NCBI GenBank assembly: GCA_021201965.1
Contig: JAJQDY010000014.1
Coordinates: forward strand, 1 to 35,336
From: Phascolarctobacterium sp.
GTDB lineage: Bacteria; Bacillota; Negativicutes; Acidaminococcales; Acidaminococcaceae
Direction: 5' to 3'
DNA length: 35,336 nt
How positions within the stretch are numbered: the stretch's first letter is position 1; each line of letters begins with the position of its first letter. The position numbers were made by a program, and so were the translations under genes. Below, piece after piece: positions 16,959-24,338 of the stretch. Below the pieces are notes generated by a model. That model ran no database searches, had not been told where the DNA came from, and worked only from the letters and a program-made list of their open reading frames with translations.

Positions 16959-17494
16959 ATGCTGAAGGAAGTAATCATAGTTGAAGGGAAGATGGATACC
17001 GCGGCCGTAAAAATGGCAGTTGACGCAGATACCATTGAAACGGGAGGGTTCACTTTATCCCCCGTACAATTAAACAGATAGAAGCCGCCTACAGAAGGCG
17101 GGGAATCATTATTTTAACGGATCCGGATGGCGCTGGCGAGCGGATCCGTAAATATTTAACGGAGAAATTCCAGGCAGCAGGCCAGGCATTCATCCCAAGG
17201 GCCGATGCCACGGCGGAAGGTGACGCGGGGGTCGAATGCGCGGCCTTGGCGGCTATAGCCGCCGCGCTGGCAAAAGTGAGGTACCACGAGACGGAGCTGG
17301 GAAGTGAATTTACCGAAAAGGATCTTTTCGCAAACGGCCTCAGCGGGTTGGAAGGCGCCGTCGTAAGGTGTGACGCCCTCGGGGCATCCCTCGGGATAGG
17401 CTTCGGCAACGCAAAGAGGTTACTTGAAAGACTGAATCGCTACGGCGGCGTCACGCAGGATGAATTTGACGCCGCCTTAAAGGAGATTAAATGA
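16959..17494 (+). pseudogene. rnmV: Ribonuclease M5 (5S rRNA maturase), frameshifted
   Basis: RNase M5 trims 5S rRNA precursors in Firmicutes. The first frame, from ATG 16959, gives the Toprim start EVIIVEGKMDTAAVK and TIETGGFTLSP, then stops at TAG near 17080. The second frame supplies RTIKQIEAAYRRRG followed by IIILTDPDGAGERIR with the Toprim DxD, and runs to TGA 17494. Adding one C to the five-C run at 17059-17063 joins the parts into a 178-residue protein of normal length and order. The stop overlaps the ksgA start (ATGA). RNase M5 is dispensable in B. subtilis, so loss is possible, but a one-base homopolymer slip may equally be a consensus error. Confidence 0.8.
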
Positions 17495-18330
17495 AGCCCA
17501 TTGCATCCCCTGAAGTCACGAAAAGCATAATGCACCGCTACGGGCTGCGCGCCGCAAAAAAGCTGGGACAGAATTTCCTTGCGGATGCGGGCATTGCGGA
17601 AAAGATTGCGGAAGCCGCAGAACTTACGGAGAAGGACACGGTGCTGGAGATAGGCCCGGGGCTCGGTTCCCTGACGGAGGCCCTTGCGGAGACGGGGGCG
17701 AAGGTCATTGCGGTGGAACTTGACGGAAGGATGATACCCATCCTCTCCGCAGGGCTCAAAGGATACGGGAACGTGCGCATCGTACAGGGCGATATCCTTA
17801 AAATGGATATCCTTAAGGAAACAGGAGGGAGACCCTTCAAGGTATGCGCAAACCTCCCCTACTATATAACGACGCCCGTCATTTTTGCGCTGCTTGAAAA
17901 GAACCTTCCAATGGAACGGCTGGTAATAACGGTGCAGAAAGAGGTGGTGCGGCGCATGGCGGCGGCTCCTGGCGGGCGCAATTACGGGGTCCTCTCCGTT
18001 GCGGCCCGGTATTTCACGGAGCCTGAAATACTGCTCACGGTGCCAAAGGAAGCGTTCATTCCGGCGCCGAAGGTGGAATCGGCCGTCATCATGTGCAGGA
18101 AGAGGGAAAAGCCGCCCGTCAGCGTATGCGACGAAGGGTTATTCTTCCGCGTGGTGAAGGCGGCATTTTCCGTACGGCGCAAGATGCTGGTGAACGCCTT
18201 AAAAAACATGGGTATTACGGGGGACGAATGTGCGGCCTGGCTTTCCCGGGCGGGCATTGACGGGAAACGCAGGGGCGAGACCCTTTCCCTTGAGGACTTT
18301 GCAAGCCTTGCCAATACATTCGGCGGCTAG
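17491..18330 (+). CDS. rsmA: 16S rRNA (adenine1518-N6/adenine1519-N6)-dimethyltransferase
   Basis: Also called KsgA; dimethylates two adjacent adenines in the 3-prime hairpin of 16S rRNA during small-subunit assembly. 279 residues. The KsgA start KKLGQNFLAD, SAM motif I VLEIGPGLGSLTEAL, acidic AVELDGRM and the catalytic NLPYYITTPV (N6-adenine NPPY-type loop) are intact, with the C-terminal helical domain after about 200. The start overlaps the rnmV stop by four bases (ATGA), which implies translational coupling. Ordinary and intact. Confidence 0.96.
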   Translation: MKPIASPEVTKSIMHRYGLRAAKKLGQNFLADAGIAEKIAEAAELTEKDTVLEIGPGLGSLTEALAETGAKVIAVELDGRMIPILSAGLKGYGNVRIVQGDILKMDILKETGGRPFKVCANLPYYITTPVIFALLEKNLPMERLVITVQKEVVRRMAAAPGGRNYGVLSVAARYFTEPEILLTVPKEAFIPAPKVESAVIMCRKREKPPVSVCDEGLFFRVVKAAFSVRRKMLVNALKNMGITGDECAAWLSRAGIDGKRRGETLSLEDFASLANTFGG

Positions 18331-18387
18331 CGGCGTGGAATGCTTGCCGGCCGGACTTATAAAAAAACATCCCTTAAATTCACGGGG

Positions 18388-18424
18388 AAAAATGCACACC
18401 GGGATGCACACAGTGTGCATTTTT
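18388..18424. repeat. Palindromic element, copy 1 (nested ATGCACAC repeats)
   Basis: AAAAATGCACAC and GTGTGCATTTTT form perfect 12-bp arms around 13 nt. Within it, ATGCACAC-A-GTGTGCAT (18404-18420) is a second, mutually exclusive palindrome using the same right arm. The trailing T-run means copy 1 can terminate the ksgA transcript. Confidence 0.75.
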
Positions 18425-18621
18425 AAATTTCCGGAAAACGCAGGAAGCTCATGCCTGCGTGCCTTTCGGGGAAAAAGTAAAAAGCGCGGAAAAACGCACG
18501 CCGGGGAGGGGGTGTTCATTTTTTATGTCTCAGTCAGGAATTTTTGCGCGTGGCGGAAACGAAGTGCCCGTGCGGCTCTTATGAGACGGGCAGGCGTAAA
18601 AAAAGGGGTTTTTCAAAAGGG

Positions 18622-18672
18622 AAAATGCACACTATAAAAAAGGGTGCAAAAATGCGCACAGTGTGCATTTTT
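18622..18672. repeat. Palindromic element, copy 2
   Basis: AAAATGCACACT (18622-18633) and AGTGTGCATTTT (18660-18671) are perfect 12-bp arms around 26 nt. A nested palindrome around ATGCGCAC-A-GTGTGCAT (18649-18672) has one G-T wobble. Same layout as copy 1, 230 bp away. Apart from these two elements, 18331-18775 contains no gene I can support. Confidence 0.75.
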
Positions 18673-18775
18673 GTTCCAGGGATCAGGGAAGGGAAAAAAG
18701 TGCTGCTTTTAGATACTATTTCTTATTAAGAATAGATACCGCTAAAAATATTTTAGGAAATTTTTATCAAAAGTA

Positions 18776-18804
18776 TTGACAAACTTAATGATAATAATTA
18801 TGAT
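18776..18804 (+). promoter_or_regulatory. Promoter with embedded Fur box upstream of ompM copy 1
   Basis: TTGACA (18776-18781), 17-nt spacer, TATGAT (18799-18804). Inside the spacer and -10, TGATAATAATTATGA (18789-18803) matches the 7-1-7 Fur consensus TGATAATNATTATCA at 13 of the 14 specified positions. Bound Fur would block RNA polymerase, so expression should rise under iron limitation. Confidence 0.75.
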
Positions 18805-18825
18805 TAATATATTAGAAAGCGTTTA

Positions 18826-19048
18826 AACTAGGAAATTGTGCAAAGGCTGCCGGAAATCTTCCGGGCGGTCCCGCTGCTGCCTTATGGCGTGCCTTCACAT
18901 ATACTGACCTGCTGGTGACAGGGAAGTGTTTTGTACTGGCATTGCACTACCGCTTTCCGTTAGGGCAGCGGTCTTTTCATTTTCCTGATCATAATGCGCT
19001 ACGGGAAAGCGGGAAGCAGGCTGAAGGAAACGAGGATACTTCAGGCGG
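18826..19048 (+). ncRNA. Cobalamin-riboswitch-like leader before ompM copy 1
   Basis: The transcript from about 18811 has a ~298-nt leader. It contains elements resembling the cobalamin riboswitch in order: GCCGG-AAATC-TTCCGG (18849-18864), GCGGTCCCGC (18865-18874) followed by TGCTG where the class has CACTG, CTGCTGGTGACA then GGGAAG (18921-18926), a variable hairpin ACCGCT/AGCGGT (18949-18972), a second GGGAAG (19011-19016) and a degenerate B12 box CGAGGATACTTCAGGC (19031-19046; class consensus has GTCAGGATACCTGCC). The hairpin at 18949-18972 is followed by CTTTTCATTTT, so a ~170-nt terminated RNA is an alternative reading. The match is by eye and some positions deviate. Confidence 0.5.
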
Positions 19049-19108
19049 AGAACGTTTTTTCCCGGGATGTTTTATAATAAAAAATTTTCTCTAAAGGGAG
19101 GAAAAGAC

Positions 19109-20317
19109 ATGAAAAAAAGTTTAGTACTCGCAATGGCAATGGCTTTGGGCATTACCGCCTCCGCTTATGCAGCCAACCCGTTCAGAGATGTTCCCGCAGG
19201 CCACTGGGCTTACGACAGCATTGCCAAACTGGCGGCGGCAGGCGTGGTTGACGGCTATCCTGACGGCACATTCGGCGGCAGCCGGCTCATGACGCGCTAC
19301 GAAATGGCCCAGATCGTTGCAAGGGCAATGTCAAAAGGCGCAAACGTTGACCGTCTGGCAGAGGAATTTGCTGATGAGCTTGACGCCTTAGGAGTACGCG
19401 TTGCCCGTCTTGAGAAAAACGCTGACAACGTGAAGATCACTGCACAGATCCGTTACAACTATTCCAATGTGCACACACGTTACAGCTATTCCAGAAGCAA
19501 CCTGCGTACCCGTATGTATGTAAGGGGCCAGGCCAATGACGACTGGGGTTACGTTGGCATGTTCCAGAACATCCAGCAGTTTGCCCACAACAACATGGAA
19601 GAAAACACCACTGACTTCCAGCGCGCATTCGCTAACGGCCGTATCGGCGGTGTGAAGATTACCGCCGGCCGTTACAACCTGACCGACTATACCGCCAACG
19701 AAGGTATGATTTATGATACCCGTTTCGACGGAATCGAGGCTATTTACGGCAAGGAGCTGCAGCTGATTGTCGGCGGCGGCAAGGCATCAGACAGCAAGAG
19801 CGAAGGCGGCAGTGCTGCTGACGATACCTACTATGCCAATTTGAAATGTGATTTCGGCAAGAGGTCTGCCATTAACGTCGGCTACTACAAATGGCATGAC
19901 GTTACGAAATTCCTGGGTGGTTCCTATGATTCCTGCGACGGACTATGGAACGTTGGCCTGAAACTCGGCGTGGCCAAAGACGTGAAAATACTCTTTGACT
20001 ACCTGCGCAGTGACGTTGATACCCCGTCCGGCAAAAACGGCTATGTAATAGGCGCGAACCTCTTTGGCGCAAAGGCTACCAAACCCGGTACCTTCGGCAT
20101 TACCGTGAAACACTTTGACCAGCCGGCAGGCACCGTAATGACCCATACCATGAACGGCGATTACGATACTATGGGCTTTAAGGGCTGGATGGTTGCAGGT
20201 TACTACACATTCGCCAAGAACCTGGTCGGCGGCATTGAATGGTACGACTTAAAGAGCAAGGTTGATTCCTCAGGAAACAATGAGACCCTGTGGAGCCAGC
20301 TGATCCTCACATTCTAA
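19109..20317 (+). CDS. ompM: OmpM-type outer-membrane porin with SLH domain, copy 1
   Basis: 402 residues. Signal peptide MKKSLVLAMAMALG...AYA (cleavage near 21), one SLH domain at about 24-76 (FRDVPAGHWAYDSIAKL, DGYPDGTFGG, TRYEMAQ), a helical spacer at 80-103 (DRLAEEFADELDALGVRVA) and a C-terminal beta-barrel ending in ILTF with terminal Phe for BAM recognition. In Negativicutes the SLH domain binds polyamine-modified peptidoglycan, so the protein is both a general porin and the tether between wall and outer membrane. Start 19109 has AGGGAGG 7 nt before it; the frame is open further upstream but lies in the leader. First of three tandem copies, with its own promoter, leader and terminator. 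Confidence 0.92.
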   Translation: MKKSLVLAMAMALGITASAYAANPFRDVPAGHWAYDSIAKLAAAGVVDGYPDGTFGGSRLMTRYEMAQIVARAMSKGANVDRLAEEFADELDALGVRVARLEKNADNVKITAQIRYNYSNVHTRYSYSRSNLRTRMYVRGQANDDWGYVGMFQNIQQFAHNNMEENTTDFQRAFANGRIGGVKITAGRYNLTDYTANEGMIYDTRFDGIEAIYGKELQLIVGGGKASDSKSEGGSAADDTYYANLKCDFGKRSAINVGYYKWHDVTKFLGGSYDSCDGLWNVGLKLGVAKDVKILFDYLRSDVDTPSGKNGYVIGANLFGAKATKPGTFGITVKHFDQPAGTVMTHTMNGDYDTMGFKGWMVAGYYTFAKNLVGGIEWYDLKSKVDSSGNNETLWSQLILTF

Positions 20318-20341
20318 CCTGATAAAGGCAGAAGACTCAGC

Positions 20342-20369
20342 GAGGGGCGGATAATCCGCCCCTCCTTTT
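20342..20369 (+). terminator. Terminator of ompM copy 1
   Basis: Stem GAGGGGCGGA/TCCGCCCCTC with a 3-nt loop, then CTTTTC. Confidence 0.85.
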
Positions 20370-20485
20370 CATTTGGTGAAATCTTTGTGAATTTTTTAAA
20401 GGGCAGAATATGGCGGAAACCGCATGGTTAAGCCATTTTAATGGAAACGGGAATTTCCCGGGAATTTGATCTGTCGCATAAATCC

Positions 20486-20514
20486 TTGACAACGGGCCGC
20501 CGGAGTGCTACACT
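20486..20514 (+). promoter_or_regulatory. Promoter of ompM copy 2
   Basis: TTGACA (20486-20491), 17-nt spacer, TACACT (20509-20514). No Fur-like sequence here. Confidence 0.75.
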
Positions 20515-20524
20515 TAAATTGATT

Positions 20525-20665
20525 TAGGATGCGCCGGAGCGGTTTTTGAAGGAAAGCCGGCTTCAGGGTTTGCCTATGTTGCGAAACCACGGCGATTATA
20601 ATGCGTCATGGAAAAGCGGGAAGTAGGCTGAAGGAAACGAGGATACTTTAGACGAAAGCCGTTTT
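20525..20665 (+). ncRNA. Structured leader of ompM copy 2, related to that of copy 1
   Basis: From about 20598 to the start codon the leader is closely similar to that of copy 1: AAGCGGGAAG, hairpin CTGAAG (20628-20633), the identical loop GAAACGAGGATA, and CTTTAG (20646-20651) in place of CTTCAG, which keeps the stem as a G-U wobble. The upstream part (20525-20597) differs and shows only AAGGAAAGCCGG as a possible riboswitch-core remnant; no GGTCCCGC segment is present. It is either a decayed cobalamin-type leader or a shared module with another function. Confidence 0.45.
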
Positions 20666-20717
20666 CTCCCGGATGTTTTATAATAAAAAAATTTTTTCCA
20701 AAGGGAGGAAAAGAAAC

Positions 20718-21956
20718 ATGAAAAAAAGTTTAGTACTCGCAATGGCTATGGCTTTGGGTGTCACCGCCTCAGCTTATGCAGCCAATCCGTTTAGCGATGT
20801 TCCTGCAGGCCACTGGGCTTACGACAGCATTGCTAAATTGGCAGCAGCAGGCGTAGTTGACGGTTATCCTGACGGTACATTCGGCGGCGACCGCCTGTTG
20901 ACCCGTTACGAGATGGCTCAGGTTGTTGCAAGGGCAATGGCAAAAGGCGCAAACGTTGACCGTCTGGCAGCTGAATTTGCTGATGAGCTGGACGCTCTTG
21001 GTGTTCGCGTTGCTCGTCTTGAGAAAAACGCTGATAACGTAAAGATCACCGGCCAGATCCGTTACAGCTATGATGCCTCTCACAGCGATGCATACGGCTC
21101 CGCAAGCAACCTGCGTACCCGTATCTGGTTCAGGGGTCAGGCTAATGACAATTGGGCATACACTGGAATGGTTCAGAACATCCAGAACTTTGCTCACAAC
21201 AACGTGGAAGAAAACCGCACCGATTGGCAGCGTGCCTGGGTTGACGGACGTGTCGGCGGCGTTAAAGTAATGGCCGGCCGTTACAATTTCACCGACTTCC
21301 TGCAGAACCGCGGTTACATGCATGATGCTCGTTTTGATGGCGGCGAACTCTCCTATGGTAAAAACATTAAACTTACAGTTGGCGGCGGCAAAGTTTCTGA
21401 TAGCGTAACTGAAGGTTCCAGTATTGGTGACGATGCAATATACGCAGACCTGCGCTACCAGACAAAGGGCATCGGCGCTAACGTTTCTTACTACGGAGTA
21501 AAAGATTTAGGAAAAGGTGGAAGCAATGATGCGACGAAAGGTAGCCGCTTTGGTAAATTCGTTGACCATGACGTTGATCTCTTCACTGCTGGCGTAAGCT
21601 TTGGTATTGCTAAGGACGACGTTAAACTTGCCGTTGACTACCTGCACTCCAGCCTTGGCTCTCAGACGACTAAAGATGGCGTGCTCATCGGCCTGAATGT
21701 TCTCGGAGCAAAGGCTTCCAAACCCGGTACTTTCGGCGTATGGGCTAAATACCTGAACCAGCCTGCAGGAACCATCTGGAACAGCACAATGCCTTTCTCC
21801 AGCTACTCCAGGACAGGCTATGAAGGCGGAGCTGTTGGTGCAGACTATACATTCGCTAAGAACCTGGTTGGCGCTGTACACTACTACAACCTGGATGCCA
21901 AGAATGGCGGCGTTGACACAGAGACCCTGTGGACCCAGCTCATTCTCACATTCTAA
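20718..21956 (+). CDS. ompM: OmpM-type outer-membrane porin with SLH domain, copy 2
   Basis: 412 residues, same architecture as the gene before it: near-identical signal peptide, SLH domain (FSDVPAGHWAYDSIAKLAAAG, GDRLLTRYEMAQVV), helical spacer and a diverged barrel ending QLILTF. Barrel loops differ clearly between copies (for example VKDLGKGGSNDATKGSRFGK here), suggesting altered pore or antigenic surface. Its more A/T-ending codon choice (gct, gtt, aaa) compared with copy 1 fits a highly expressed gene, so this may be the main porin. Start 20718 has AGGGAGG upstream. Monocistronic: own promoter at 20486 and terminator at 21978. Confidence 0.92.
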   Translation: MKKSLVLAMAMALGVTASAYAANPFSDVPAGHWAYDSIAKLAAAGVVDGYPDGTFGGDRLLTRYEMAQVVARAMAKGANVDRLAAEFADELDALGVRVARLEKNADNVKITGQIRYSYDASHSDAYGSASNLRTRIWFRGQANDNWAYTGMVQNIQNFAHNNVEENRTDWQRAWVDGRVGGVKVMAGRYNFTDFLQNRGYMHDARFDGGELSYGKNIKLTVGGGKVSDSVTEGSSIGDDAIYADLRYQTKGIGANVSYYGVKDLGKGGSNDATKGSRFGKFVDHDVDLFTAGVSFGIAKDDVKLAVDYLHSSLGSQTTKDGVLIGLNVLGAKASKPGTFGVWAKYLNQPAGTIWNSTMPFSSYSRTGYEGGAVGADYTFAKNLVGAVHYYNLDAKNGGVDTETLWTQLILTF

Positions 21957-21977
21957 TCCGAGCAGTACACAACAGAA

Positions 21978-22007
21978 ACAGGGCAGTTTATCTGCCCTGT
22001 TTTTTTA
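21978..22007 (+). terminator. Terminator of ompM copy 2
   Basis: Stem AACAGGGCAG/CTGCCCTGTT around TTTAT, followed by a run of T. Confidence 0.9.
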
Positions 22008-22056
22008 TTTGTTTTAAATAGCCACAAAAAAACAGTGATTACTTCGGTTAGAGGGG

Positions 22057-22085
22057 TTGAACTCGGAAGGGGAATATGCTACGAT
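22057..22085 (+). promoter_or_regulatory. Promoter of ompM copy 3
   Basis: TTGAAC (22057-22062), 17-nt spacer, TACGAT (22080-22085); leader about 135 nt. An 8-bp inverted pair GTTAGAGG (22047-22054) and CCTCTAAC (22122-22129) brackets the promoter. The leader lacks the hairpin module of copies 1 and 2. Confidence 0.55.
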
Positions 22086-22226
22086 TAACTTTGCGGAGAA
22101 GTTGAATGGACCTTTATGGCGCCTCTAACGATAAAACGCAAAGGGGAAAATGGCATTTTTGTCGTTACGGGCAGCTGCTGAAACTATTTTCTGCTTTTCC
22201 GAAAATACTTTCAGGAGGAATGTAAC

Positions 22227-23432
22227 ATGAAAAAAAGTTTGGTACTTGCAATGGCAATGGCCCTTGGTGTAACCGCATCCGCATATGCAGCCAACTCGTT
22301 CAGCGATGTTCCGGCAGGCCACTGGGCTTACGACAGCATTGCAAAGCTGGCGGCTGAAGGCGTGGTTGACGGCTATCCTGACGGCACATTCGGTGGCAGC
22401 CGGCTCATTACGCGCTACGAAATGGCCCAGATCGTTGCAAGGGCTATGGCTAAAGGCGCAAGCGATGCGCGCCTTGAGGCGGAGTTCGCTGACGAACTTG
22501 ATGCCCTTGGGGTGCGTGTGGCACGGCTGGAGAAAAAATCCGATAACGTCAAGATTACCGGTGAAATCCGCTACAAGTACATGAGCACGGACCATGGGTT
22601 TGAAAACGACCTGCGTACGCGTATCTGGTCGGAAGGCCAGGTTAACGATATCTGGACCTATACCGCAATGGTTGAAAACACCCAGGATTTCAGCAATAAC
22701 GTCGAAGAAAACGAAACCAGGTTCCGCAATGTTTTCGTCAAAGGCAAACTTGGCGGCATAAAAGTTACCGCCGGTCGCTACGAGACCCTCTTTGCCGATG
22801 GTAATATTTACGACGAGATGGTTGACGGCGCCGCCATTTCCTACGGCGAGAAATTTAAGGTAACCGGCTTTGCGGGGAAATCTTCCGGCGACATTACAAC
22901 CAGCATTGACGGCGATGACAGCAGCGGCGGCACCTATGCAGGCGCTGAAATTGCCGCAGAGTTCACTGAGGATTCCCATCTTTCCATAGGCTACTTTAAC
23001 TTCAGGGACGTTGCCGATGTCACGGACCTTAACACCCAGATCTTCTGTGTGGGCGCCGATTACAAGATTGGCGAAGTGACCATTAAGGGCATGTATTTAA
23101 GGGGCAATCCCGACAGCAGACCTGAATTCGATTTCGGCGACTCCAAGAGCGGCTTTACCGTAGGCCTTGAATTTATGGGCGCTGAACCTGAAGAGGTTGG
23201 CAGCTGGGGCATTTTTGCCAATTACTACAACCAGCCGGGCAGCACATATATTGCCCATACCACTGATGCCAATGTTTATGACGGACACGGCTTCAGGGGC
23301 TACGGCGTGGGTGCCAACTATACATTTGCCAAAAATCTTGTAGGCACGGTAGTATACTACGATACCAAAAACAGGATGGATACCAGCGAAAGGGATAAAC
23401 GCATCTGGACCGACCTCACCTTTACTTTCTAA
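22227..23432 (+). CDS. ompM: OmpM-type outer-membrane porin with SLH domain, copy 3
   Basis: 401 residues. Signal peptide and SLH domain are almost the same as in copies 1 and 2 (SFSDVPAGHWAYDSIAKLAAEG, TRYEMAQIV), but the spacer (ASDARLEAEFADELDALG) and barrel are the most diverged and more acidic (SSGDITTSIDGDDSSGGT). The C-terminus LTFTF ends in Phe, as expected for a BAM substrate. AGGAGG lies 8 nt upstream of the ATG. It has its own promoter and terminator, so the three porins can be expressed independently. Confidence 0.92.
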   Translation: MKKSLVLAMAMALGVTASAYAANSFSDVPAGHWAYDSIAKLAAEGVVDGYPDGTFGGSRLITRYEMAQIVARAMAKGASDARLEAEFADELDALGVRVARLEKKSDNVKITGEIRYKYMSTDHGFENDLRTRIWSEGQVNDIWTYTAMVENTQDFSNNVEENETRFRNVFVKGKLGGIKVTAGRYETLFADGNIYDEMVDGAAISYGEKFKVTGFAGKSSGDITTSIDGDDSSGGTYAGAEIAAEFTEDSHLSIGYFNFRDVADVTDLNTQIFCVGADYKIGEVTIKGMYLRGNPDSRPEFDFGDSKSGFTVGLEFMGAEPEEVGSWGIFANYYNQPGSTYIAHTTDANVYDGHGFRGYGVGANYTFAKNLVGTVVYYDTKNRMDTSERDKRIWTDLTFTF

Positions 23433-23455
23433 TTTAAAGGATGGCTTGGATATTT

Positions 23456-23487
23456 AAAACCAGGGAACATACTTTCCCTGGTTTTTC
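23456..23487 (+). terminator. Terminator of ompM copy 3
   Basis: Stem AAAACCAGGGAA/TTCCCTGGTTTT with a small loop and T-run. Confidence 0.9.
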
Positions 23488-23588
23488 TTTAGGAAAAAAT
23501 AACCGCTTTTCGGCAAAAGGCTGTTTTTTTTCGCTGAAATGTGGTAAAATATAAAAGTGCCTATTAGTAATTTCAAGGAGGAGTTTAC

Positions 23589-24167
23589 ATGAAAAAAGCA
23601 TTGCGCTATTTGCTGCTGGTTACCCTGGCATTATGTTTTTCCGTTCCCTGCTTCAGCCGTGCTGAAGCGGCAAGCGTTGCCCTTTTGCCTTTTATAAATA
23701 ACGTGGAGGATAAGGAAAAGCATGACGCGCAGGATCTGGGAAAGGTTTACTATGAGAATGCCTTTGCCGTTTTAAATTCCAAACCGGGATTTCTTGTAGT
23801 TGAGGATGATACCCTTTTAAATGCCCTGGAAAAAAATATGGTTGCCGGCCAGATGCCTACTGAAGCACAGATGAGGAGAATTGCCATTGACGGCAATGTG
23901 GACATAGTTATTGCCATGGAGATTGATTATTTTGATGTCACAATACGCCGCGGCGGTGAGGACGACATGCTGCAGATGAACTGCGAGGGCTGGGTCACTG
24001 CCTATAACAAGCTTACCCAGAAGTACTACAGGCGCAGGGTATATGATGACAATACAATCTCTGAAGCACTGACCAGCCGCTGGAATTGGCCCCAGGAGGA
24101 ATTCGGCCGCCAGATGAGGCGCGAAATTGAAAAAATCCTGAGCGTGAAAAACAAGAAATTCATGTAA
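23589..24167 (+). CDS. Secreted protein with CsgG/LpoB-like beginning, function unknown
   Basis: 192 residues with a cleaved signal peptide (MKKALRYLLLVTLALCF..., cleavage near AEA-ASV at about 28). The mature start ASVALLPFINNVEDKEKH and the following FLVVEDDTLLNALE resemble the first strand-helix unit of CsgG/LpoB/TolB-N-like envelope proteins, in which a VAVLPF strand is followed by a helix and an FxVVE strand. This is a fold-level guess; no catalytic motif is visible. The C-terminus is basic (RRRVYDD...MRREIEKILSVKNKK). It lacks a lipobox cysteine, so it would be periplasmic and soluble. It follows ompM copy 3 with its own AAGGAGGAG site and a likely promoter (TAAAAT near 23545), and has its own terminator. 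Confidence 0.75.
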   Translation: MKKALRYLLLVTLALCFSVPCFSRAEAASVALLPFINNVEDKEKHDAQDLGKVYYENAFAVLNSKPGFLVVEDDTLLNALEKNMVAGQMPTEAQMRRIAIDGNVDIVIAMEIDYFDVTIRRGGEDDMLQMNCEGWVTAYNKLTQKYYRRRVYDDNTISEALTSRWNWPQEEFGRQMRREIEKILSVKNKKFM

Positions 24168-24176
24168 CACCATATG

Positions 24177-24203
24177 GCCCAGCTTTAAAAGCGGGGCTTT
24201 TTT
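24177..24203 (+). terminator. Terminator after the CsgG/LpoB-like gene
   Basis: GCCCAGCTT/AAGCGGGGC hairpin (one A-G mismatch) followed by six or seven T residues. Confidence 0.8.
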
Positions 24204-24260
24204 ATATCCCTGATTGCACAGGGGCAGCGTGGTGATTTTTCATACATTTCACCTGACGCG

Positions 24261-24290
24261 TTGTATTTTTAGATAGCGATGTGATATATA
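24261..24290 (+). promoter_or_regulatory. Candidate promoter of the VirK/YbjX-type gene
   Basis: TTGTAT (24261-24266), 18-nt spacer, TATATA (24285-24290). Confidence 0.45.
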
Positions 24291-24338
24291 TAACGGTATA
24301 CGGAAATACGCTGTAAAGCTTTTAAAACGGGGTAACTC

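Noticed and set aside
18388-18672. CRISPR-like array from repeated ATGCACAC
   Set aside because: The repeats are inverted, only two units exist, and spacing is not regular; no cas genes.
18331-18775. Small open frames of 60-135 codons between ksgA and the porin promoter
   Set aside because: They overlap the palindromes or ksgA, are Lys/Arg-rich without domain features, and have no consistent ribosome site.
22047-22129. Long-range RNA stem GTTAGAGG/CCTCTAAC as a leader structure of ompM copy 3
   Set aside because: The left arm lies upstream of the predicted transcript start, so it would not be in the RNA; kept only as a DNA repeat.
22125-22979. 284-codon antisense frame in ompM copy 3
   Set aside because: Parallel antisense frames exist in the other porin copies; it mirrors the conserved SLH coding sequence.
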